Shown here piece by piece: positions 52,101-62,700 of a stretch of DNA of 64,000 bases. The translations under genes were made by a program, and so were the position numbers. The DNA comes from Saccharina japonica (Eukaryota > Sar > Phaeophyceae > Laminariales > Laminariaceae). The notes beneath the pieces are model-generated. The model was given only the letters and a program-made list of their open reading frames with translations, did no database searches and was not told the DNA's origin. The stretch covers positions 329,401 to 393,400 of the forward strand of contig MEHQ01002413.1 of NCBI GenBank assembly GCA_008828725.1, in the 5' to 3' direction. How positions within the stretch are numbered: position 1 is the stretch's first letter; each line of letters opens with the position of its first letter.

Positions 52101-55100
52101 GCCGACATGGACTCCCTGTCCAAGCACCTGTCCGACCTGCTCCAGATAGTCGCCATGTCCTTCGGAGACATGTGGACGGTAAGCCAATGGCCAATGGAGG
52201 GGGGAGGCTTTTTTCTGGAGGGGGGGGCGGGGGGTTTACTCGGTATTCATGCATGGCCCTAGTCGTGGGGTGTCACTCGATATTCATGCATGGCCGTAGT
52301 CGTATGACCGTAGACCCTCGCATCTCTACAATACCGGGACGGAGCATGTTGGGTTTGCACCGACCAGGCAGGCATTTGAGTAGTTTTCGTAAGGGGAGGG
52401 TGTCGATAATGGATTTTGAAATGTGCATGATAGTTTTTGTGGAGGGGGGAGGGGGGTGTCAACAACTGGTTTTGAAATGTGTACGTATGAAATTGTCCTC
52501 GTGGGGGCCCCCCCCCCCCCCCCCCCTACGATCGCTATCCCATGGGATAGATGGTGGACACAGGCGGCGAAACAGGAAGGGGATAAGATTAGCCAAACAC
52601 ACATTAAAATATATGTAAACAACGTTTTGAGTGCCGAACTGTTGGAGGTGCCTCTATTTATTCGGAGTAGAAACGATGCTCCGTCTCGAAAGGGGTGCGT
52701 GGTCAAATGGTATAATGACTAAGGCAAGCAGCAAATCAGTACCCCCCCCCCCCCCCCCTACCTTCCACCCCTGCACCCCCTCCCCGTACCTTGCCGCGTT
52801 TTTTGTTTGGAACAGATGATGCCCGCGATTCGGCAGCTCGGAGCCGCGCACGCCGACCTTGGACTTCCATGTAGCGCGCACGCTAAGCTCAGCGAGGTGA
52901 TTTAACTTGCAGAGCTTTTGTTTTGTGAGGGTCCTTTTTCAAAGCGTTAAAAAATAGACACTCCTTTTTCGGAGATGGTCGAACCTTTTTTGTTATACTC
53001 GGATTAGGCGCTACTCGTACCCCTACCTTGCCAACAGGCCTCCATATACAGGCCGTGTGCCTTATTCGCGCCAGAAAACAGCAATGCCTTTGGAGGGTGA
53101 TGCCTTATTCGCGCTATGAATAGGAACTCGCCCAAGCATTTTGATACTCGATTAGGCGCTACCCCTACCTTGCAGCATGCCTCCCTAAATAGGGCCGTGT
53201 GCCTTGTTCGCGCCAGGAAAGAGCCATGCCTTTTAGGGGTGATGCCTTATTCGCCCTGAGAACTCGTGCTGGCTGGAGAGTTTTGGTATGTATCTGTCGT
53301 GAAGTGATTGTGTGCGCCGGTGGTGTGAAGCCATTAGTAAAACAATTTCACACACCGGTCAGATCATCTACCGAGATCCCCGCCTTCATGATCTGGGGCT
53401 CTCAGGGAAGATAGATTTATTATTTGTATGATATTGATGGTATGTATTATCTGTGTTTTCTGTATGATCTGTATTATCTATATGGTTTTTATGATATGTG
53501 TGATCTGTGTGATTTGTGTGATCTGTGTGATCTGTGCGATCTGTGCGATCTGTGCGATCTGTGTGATCTGTGTGATCTGTATGATCTGTATTATCTGGTA
53601 GCCTCTCTTACATGTTGGTTGCTCCGTTCGTTGGTTGATTAGCCGGTTTCTCCAATAGTAACGATGAAAGTTTGTTCATTTTAACTCAAGGACATGGACT
53701 ATTTAATTCCATCCACTGGCCACCCCTTATCCGCCATACTTTTTCTATATGCTCTAAATACACATGTATAGCACGTGTCTCCTGAAATTGATATGTGCTA
53801 TACAAATTCTGGACTCGATGATCAAGATGATGTAGGTGTACATGATCTATCTGTAGATGATCTGTCCCATGTGTGTACATTTTTCCGTTATTTCGGACAC
53901 AAGAAAAAAGAAACGCGTTTCCGAAGAATTTCGGCCAGATGGTCGGATATTATCCGGTTTCACATTTTCTGCAGCACCAAAAATGGACATGTTTGTCATT
54001 CCGTAATCACGACGGCTGTTTTTTTTTTTTTTTTTTTTTGCAGGTGCTGATGGAGGTTCTCTCAGAGAAATTGGCAGGCTTTTCTACCTCCTCTGGTAGG
54101 GCGGGAGCGGAGGAGGAGGAGTGCCTTAAGCTTCGGTGGCTTTGGGGGCAGGCCTGGAAACGCACGGCGACGCAGGTTGTTGATTGGTTGGGTGGACGGT
54201 AGCTGTTGCTTGGTCGATATAGTTGTTTAGAGTGCTAACGTACTTGGTGCAGGGCTATTTATGTAACGGTATTTGGGAGTTCCCCAGAGGAATTATGTTG
54301 GGCGGTCTGGTGGAACGATACCCTTGTAGGGGCGGTGGCTTATGTTTTTTAGGTCCTCGTATGAGAAGGTCAATAGATCGCCCTAATCATAAATAACTTC
54401 GATTTTTTATTATTTTCGCGCATCCCGCCCCCGATATGTTTTGTATGCGTTAGCCCTCAAACAAAAATTCAAGGAAACACTACGTAACCGTTAGTTGCTC
54501 GTTGGAGAAGCTCAACCGGTCCCAGTGACAAAATTCAGTGACAAAATATTGCCTCAAAAGGCAAAAACTAACTGCAAAACCCCTACTATATGGTGGACCG
54601 TGGGATGAGTGCTTTATATCGGGACGCCGTCTTAGACAGACCGCCTTATATCGGGATACCGCCTTACTCAGATCGCCTTATATCAGGATACCCCCTTACA
54701 CAGACCGCCTTAAATCGGGATACCGCCTTATATCGGGATACCGCCTTTTTGGGGGACCCAGGCTTTATGGTTCAGTTTGGAGGGCCCAGGTCTGGGGGTG
54801 ATTAATGTGCCAAGCGGGAGCGACGGGTGTGGAGGTGTGCAAGTTGCATTTGCATACCCGCTTTGTAATTAGTTTTCGTCAATATATTTTCTCGTAAAAC
54901 TCTTACGAGATTATTTCGCTATTCTTATTTTTGCAGGTTCGCCTACCGATGGACAATGCGGAGAGGCTGGTGTCCAAGGCATACGGCTGGATCGATCAGG
55001 CGGCTCACGAGCTGTGCTGGGACGAGGGGTACACCAAGACGCGGAAGGGTAAGTAAGAGGGGAATTCATTGCAGTAGACTACTGCCACAGCACGATACTG

Positions 55101-58100
55101 CAGTACGTAGACTACTGGTACATCAGCACAGCAGTAGACGATAACATATAATTAAGATTAAAGTAGGAACAAAAAGTGAACTGTTACTACTCGTGTTGTT
55201 TTTGAAAACTAAATGATGGTGTGCTTCTTTCATTCCAGGTCCTATAGATAACCTCGTATTGAGTGATTGATTGATTGATTTGATTGCTTTGATTGATTCG
55301 ATTGCTTTGATTGGTTGATTTCATATTATTATTATCTCTGCCGTCCTGATTGGTTGCTTGATGGATTGATTGATTGGTTGACTGGTTGGTTGATTGATTG
55401 ATCGATTGATTGATTTATTGATTTGATTGATTGAGTGATTGATCGATTGTCATATCATTGTGATCATCATCATGTGTAGCTTGAGAGAGCTTCAACATTG
55501 ACCACTCACAAGCACTCACTCCGAAAAAAGAAAAAAACACACACAAAAAACAAAAAAAATAGCTCTTTCTCTGCTCAAAATCTACTTAACTCCCTTCTGT
55601 ACATACTTCTTCCGGCTTTGATCTTCGTCTAATCTACGTCGTATTGCTTTAGGGATTGATTGGTTGGTCGGTTGTTTCTTTCCATCCAGGTACCATCTAC
55701 AACGAGGTGATGAACCGAGGGACGTACTCGCACACGACGGAAGAGCTAGTGCACGGCGCACGCGTTTGCTGGCGAAACAGCGCAAAGTGAGCTATTGCCT
55801 ATTGTTATGGTACCTATTGGAGTACAGTAGCCTATTGTGCTACAGTAGACAATTGGACTACCGTAGCTTCAACGTTGATCACTCATAAAACATTCCCCGA
55901 ACTAAGAAATCAGGGGGGAACTAAACCAAAAAGGAAACCTATTGGACTACGTACAGTAGCTTCGACGTATTGGACTACGTACAGTAGCTTCGACGTTAGT
56001 CGCTCATAAACGCTCCCCTAGATAAGGAAATCAAGAGGAAATCAAAAACAAAAATGGTTTGCTTGTCTATTATTTTATTTTATTTTCAAGGTGCATTGGA
56101 AGGATCGCGTGGAACACTCTCCTGGTGAGAGATAAGCGGCACGTGACCGACCTTGACGAGATGTTTGCGGAGTGCATGGAGCATCAAAGACTCGCCATGG
56201 GAGACGGGAGGTGAGACTACGGATTTTGCTGGTGGTGGTAGCAGCAGTAGGCGGGAGGAGGAGGAGGAGGAGTGGTCGTGGTGGTGGTGGTAATGATGGT
56301 GGCAGTAGCAGGAGTAGCAAGAGCAGCAGCAGTACGAGTAGCAGGAGTAGCAGCAGCAGCAGCAGTAGCAGTCGTAGTGCTCGAAATATGATCATGGTTG
56401 CAGCCTCTTCTCCGGAGCTAATGTCTGTTGCCATATTTCGTGGGGCGATAGTAGTAGCAGTGGTGATAGTGGTATTGGTGGCAATAGTGATGATCCTCAT
56501 ATTTCGGGGGGGGGGCATACAGTAGTTAACAGGACCACGTACTGTCAGTACAATTAGGTAAATGTATACCAGGTAGATTTTTGTCTGTGTACCGCCCTAG
56601 GTCCTATTTCCTATGGTCCCCCGTAATCGTACAATCACGGCAGCACCCCCTCCCCCCCCTCTCCTTCGGCCCTACATCTCTCTTGTATCTCCCCCCTTTC
56701 TTGCCAATCCTGTCCTACCATCTTCGAACTTTTCCACCCACCCCCTCCGCCCTGCTCCGTTTCGAAAGGGATGCGTGGTCAATGGTCAAATGACTAAGGC
56801 AAGCAACAAATGAGTACGCCCCCCCCCCCCCCTTTCATCTCTCGTGTCTCTGCCCGTTTTACCCCCCTGCCGGCTTTGTATCATGCGCGTGTCTCCGCTT
56901 GCCGTTTTTTTTCCTGTCAATCTTCGTCCGCGGCTGTGCGAACCCTGACCCCGGCGGCGATGCTACCCTTTTGCAGCATCAAGTCCGTCATGACTGTTTT
57001 CAAGGCCCAGGTGTGTGGCCGTCCCTTTGTCACTTGTAATACCTGGTAGCTATTAAAAGTGCCATCAAATCGCCTATACTACAGTATTACTCGTACTCGT
57101 ATTCAGTTTCATTTGAAGGTCGTTTCTGTGTTGCCATATCGGGCAAATGTGTATTTAAATAGTGTATGTTGCAACCCACTACCAACCCCCCCCCCCCCCC
57201 GCCCTCCTCCCCCCATCCCTTGCCCGGTCGGTGAAAACTCGACGTGCTCCGTCCTGGCATTGTAGCCATGCGAGGGTCTTGTTGTTGTTTTTGGTGTCAG
57301 ATTGCTCTATCTTCACAATGCAGTCCCGTGGTCACAGTGGAGGAAAACAAAGAATGGTCATATGACTACGGCCATGCATGACATGAACGGAACACCCCCC
57401 CCCCACGCTCGCGCGCATGCGAGTCTATCCCATGAGTTTGCTTGTTTCACCGCTATGTTATGCCTTCAACATTATCAAACCCCATCCCCTCCCCACTTCA
57501 CAGCTACCCTCCTATTATACCATATGCCCATTCCCTCCCCCACCCCCCTGAGTTTGGTTGCCTCGCCGCTACGTTACGCCTTCACAATTCATACCCAAAC
57601 CCCTCCGCCCCCCCCCCCCCACCCCCATCCTCCCCTCTCCAAAAACTCTGGGTTTGCTTGTTTGACCGCTATGCAACGCCGTCACCCGTCATAATCAGGC
57701 CCCGGGAGAACGCATGGGCCTTCGTTTCTGGAACTCCCAGTTGGTAAGACATTTTGGTTTGTTTTTTTAGTTTCCGGGTACCGTTTTCTTCAGTGCTCGT
57801 TTTTTCTTCTTCGTTGTTGTTTTTTGCGACTTTTATCTTGGCTGTTTTTATTGTACCGTCATTTCATACCACTTTTTTTCAATTTGTAATTCGTTGTGTG
57901 TTTCGTGTTTTTGTGATATTTGCTCACATTTTTGGGTGGACGATTTCCCTCCGTGTTTTTTTTTTTTTTTTCACGCTGTTTCGTGCTTCCTGTTTATTGC
58001 TTGTATTCGTCTTCCCCCAGCCCAAAAAACACCAGGATCATGCCGTACAATGCCAGATGGCACAGGAAAGCAGTAGGAGTATATCCGTGATCGAAAATTC

Positions 58101-59678
58101 TCTAGGGTAACAATTTCTGTGTTTTTTTGTTTTTCATCTTGCAACCCATTCAATATATCTTCGCCCTTCGTTCCTGCTACCTCCTGTGTGTATAGTCGTA
58201 ACTCAGACCCAGGGCCACATTCAATGAGTTTCGATCATATCCTCGATCTCACAGCTGTGTTTTTTTAATTTTCCAATATACGTAGCAGGTTATTTCCCCC
58301 CCTCCCCACCACGCGCGGTTCATGCCTTTCTTTGTGTGTTCATCGCGACGAGGATGCACTCAAGCCTTTTCTTCCCTCGTCGACTCGCGTCGAAGAAACC
58401 CATGTCGTTGTAGTTTATAATACTGGCATATGTATACAGCGGTGGAGTGACTCGATTTAAGAGCGGCCCGTGGCAATCTTGAAGTATAATAAACGCTCTT
58501 ATATTTACGTGTTGCTCTTATCTGCAGTAGGAAATTTTATACCTGGTAGCTTTTGACGTGCTCCGACTTAAAAGCGCCCCGTGACAATCTTAAGCCTATT
58601 GAGCGCTCCTAACTACGTATTGCTCTTATTTGTAGTGGGAAATGTATAGCTTTTTAAGACGAGGTGGGACAAGCTGTTTCGGCCGCTCTTAGCTCCAGAA
58701 TTATCTGATCTTGGGGCGCTCTTTAATCAAAGTACCCACTACTGCTGTATGTTTGTTGATGTATACCTGGTATACACGATTGTTACTACATTTGCCATCT
58801 GACAATGCGCAACTCTTATTTCATTCATACCATGCACATATGCACATACACCTGTCAATCCACCTAAATACCGGACAAACTTATCCCCCTTATGAAAACG
58901 CCTTTTACCGACCTCCTCGAACCGACACGTTTCACCAATCAAATCTCTGGAAGGGTGACATTTTACTTGGTGCCTTATCATTGATATTCGCGTCCTCGTC
59001 TGACCGATAGTGTCTCCATGCACCGCATGCCCCATAAACAAACAAAAAAACAGACTCGGTATGCCGCCTACGCAATGCCGGACGGGTCGGTAATAGGAGA
59101 CAAGGCCAACCTATCCCTGACTCAGGCGGTGATTGACAACGGCTGGGTGCCGCCGGAACCCAAGGGGCACTTCGACACGCTCCCGATCGTGCTAGAGGCT
59201 GATGACGGGGAGATCAGGATGTTCGATGTGCCGCCCGAGTACGCCAGGTGATGATGGTCATGTGGTGGTTGTTGAAGTTGGGATTTTAGGTTGAAGCTGA
59301 GGTAAGGGTTGGAGCCGAAGGTTCGTTTGAAGTTGGTGTGTGAAGTTGTGGTTGTCGTTCAAGTTGAAGCTGCGGTTACCCTTGGAGGTGAAGTTTCTTG
59401 GTTGAAGATGGTTGAAGTTGGGATTTCAGCTGAAGCTGAGGTAAGGGTTGAAGTTGGATGCATTTTTTTAAGTTGATGTTAAAGTTGTGATTGTAGAACG
59501 GTTGAAGTTGAGTTTAGAGCTGAAGTTGAAGTTGAGTGTCGGTTTGAAGCTGATGTTGAAGTCATGGTCATACGACTACAGACATGCATGATGTGAGTAC
59601 ACCCCCCCCACCGTACCCCTCCCCGCGGCAGCCCCCAAAAAAAAAGCCATTCTCCCGAACTCAACCCACACATGATAC

Positions 59679-59715
<37 letters not shown>

Positions 59716-62700
59716 CCCCCCTCCCAAACTCCCTTCTTCTCCCCGTTTCAGAGAGGTTCCGATGGAACACCCCAACCACCCTGAGTTCGCGAAACTGGGG
59801 CTGAAGTGGGGGGCCGTGCCTTCCATCACCAGTGAGCGTTCAGCCTAAACACCAGCATTTATTTTTTGTTTTTTTGCGGCGTGCTTTGGTATGGTGCGAG
59901 GGTTTTACAGCTGACCGCTCGCTACCCCCCCCAATGCCATAGCGGCCATAATTTAAAATAGAAGAGGACGAGTGTTACGATAGAGGTCCTGTACCTATTT
60001 TTGGCTACGATAAATGCACTGTACCTATTTTTGGCTACGATAGAGGCACTGTACCTATTTTTGGCCACGATAGAGGTAATGTACCCAGTTTTGGCCACGA
60101 TAGAGGTACTGTACCTTTTTTTGGATGAAATGGTTTCTGACTGGTCGGGTTCCTTAACCCAAAATCGACGGACTTTTTTATTCTTGTGTTGCAGTATTTG
60201 TTCATAGTATAGTTTATTTTCCCCTCCAAAATCAGTGTGCAGGCTACTGCAGGTATAGAGCTCCTCAATAAGTGACCACCCTCAAAAGGAAAAAACATGG
60301 TGCACCTGCATGCAGGCTACCGTGGCATGCGTCAGAGATCGTCGCAAAGAAGTGGCCAGAGCATCAAGCTTCAGTTGCAGCCAGCAGTGTTCATCATGCC
60401 AAGGAATTATTCGGAAACAGCACGCCACAAACAGTTGTCATCCCCCTGGGCGTAACGTGCTTCCCACTATTGTTTTGGTCAGTGTTTACCTTTAATAGAG
60501 AGTACTGGATTAATGGCGTCGATTTCGTGGAGGCAATTCATCTCTAGAGCGATAGTTCGTATTGGCGGGGAAAGAAGCGCAAACAATTGTTTTAGTCAGT
60601 GTTTGTTTACCTTTAGAGTAGTGGGTTAATTGCGCCAATTCGCGGAGACTCTTGTCTCTAGAGCGATATTTGCTTAAGACGCGCGAACGATTGTGTTAAA
60701 AAATGTGTTTATCTTTAGAGTACTGGATTCATAGTCAATTCGTTCAGAGTTTATTCTCTAGGACGATATTAGCTTAGGACGCGCGAAGGGTTGTGGTAAA
60801 AACAGTGATGACCTTCAGATCCCTGGGTGCATAAGAGTCAATTCGTGGAGACCCTAATCTCCAGAGCGATATTTTTGCGGTATACCACTTTCTGGCCAAA
60901 ACGCATTTATGCCTATAGCCTGTTGAGCTCCCCGATAATGATGAAAATACCCTTTTGCGTTTTATAGTTTGTTTTCGGTGTGTCTAGAGGCCATGTGGCA
61001 TTGTTGATCGAGCCATAAACGCCTACCAGGTACGTCTGTACTCCTTTCTCTCCCCAAAGAAACGGTGGACTATGTTCTTGGTTCGATTCCCGACCCCCTA
61101 ATGTTCAAAGTTTTCTCGTTTCTGATTTATTTTTTCACTCCCTTGCCTTCTTTTGGACAGACTTCACGATGAACCTCGGAGGCATCGACTACACGGCTTG
61201 CCCCTTCAATGGTTGGTTCATGAACACCGAGGTAAAATAAAAAAACGCCTCCCGCAAACGAACTAACCAAGCAACTAATCAACAGGGCTGAAGTGGCACA
61301 CTACACTTGTTTTTACCTGGTTGGCTTCCCTGAGATGTCTTGCTGTTTCTTGTAGCTGTTTCCCGTGAGTTAATTGACGTTGACGTTTGTGCTACATATT
61401 TTTTTTCGTTTTGGCGTTAGTAGATCCAATAGTTTCCCCCCCCCCCCTATTTTGGCCTTAAGATGGCATCATAACAACGCCCTCGCCGTAGATCCAGTAT
61501 GTTTTTCTTTTTTCCGTCTCTTTTTGGCCTTATAGTAGATCCAATCGTTTTCCCCTTTTTTTTCTGACTTGATAGGTCCAATGTTTTTTTTCTTTTTGTT
61601 TCGGCCTCAGTCGGTATGTTCAGAAGCTCACGTATTATATAAAAACCACCATCGCTGAGGTCGTGCCCCCCCCCCCCCCCCCGCATATCCCCGCGAGTGC
61701 ATACGTAGTGTGTTATCATCGCCCTAGTCCTTCATCGTCCCATGGTTTTATCGACCGCACTTGGTGCTAGCAATGTCTGCCTGGTCGGTGAAAACCCGAC
61801 AATGACTCCGTCCAGGACATTGTAGGGTGCGAGGGTCTATGGCTCAATACGACTCACGGCCGAATGCAAAATGAAAATGAAGTACCCCCACCTCCCCTTT
61901 CCCTGATCAGATTAGCAACCTCATTTATCTTGTTATATGGAAACATGTCCATTTAGCCGCCCACTTCGGAGGTCTCTCGGACCCTTGACGCTCCGTCTCG
62001 AAAGGGAAATGCGGTGGTCAATGGTCAAAATGACTAGATCAAGACACAAATGGAGGTAGAGCCCATCCCTCCACACAAAACGGCTACGGTCATGGCATGA
62101 AAATGAAGTACCACCCCCCCCCTACATCACACCGCAGAACTTGACCGCGGACATGTCCTAATAAAGGAAAATCAATAAGTATTACCTCCCACCCCCCCCC
62201 CCCCCCCCCGATAATGTGTGTCGACGCGGTGTGTACAGCTTGCGCGCGACTTGATGGAGGACGGGAGGTGCGGGCGGTCCCACGAGATCGCGAAGAGCTT
62301 CGGCATCAAGGTCTCGGACACCGACCCCTTCTGGAAGGATCGGACGTTCCTCGAGCTCAATTACGCCGTGAGTTCACGAACCTATTATGATGGGGGGACC
62401 ATCGTAAATACGACCAGATATTGCTAGTAAAAATAGGGATATACTCAAGTAGTAAATTATGACCAGATCTTGTTAGTGAAAAGAGGGAAATGTGTTCATT
62501 TTTACGGTAATTACCGACGTCTAACCACCAACAAACCGACGTGAATATCCACCACTACCGACGACAGGTGGTGCACTCCTTCCGAAAGGCCGGAGCCTCC
62601 GTTTCAGTTGTTTCACGCCAAGGGATCAGACGATCGTTGATAATTCATGGCGTCACGTTACCGACGTCTCACCACTAACATACCCACGTATTATATATAC

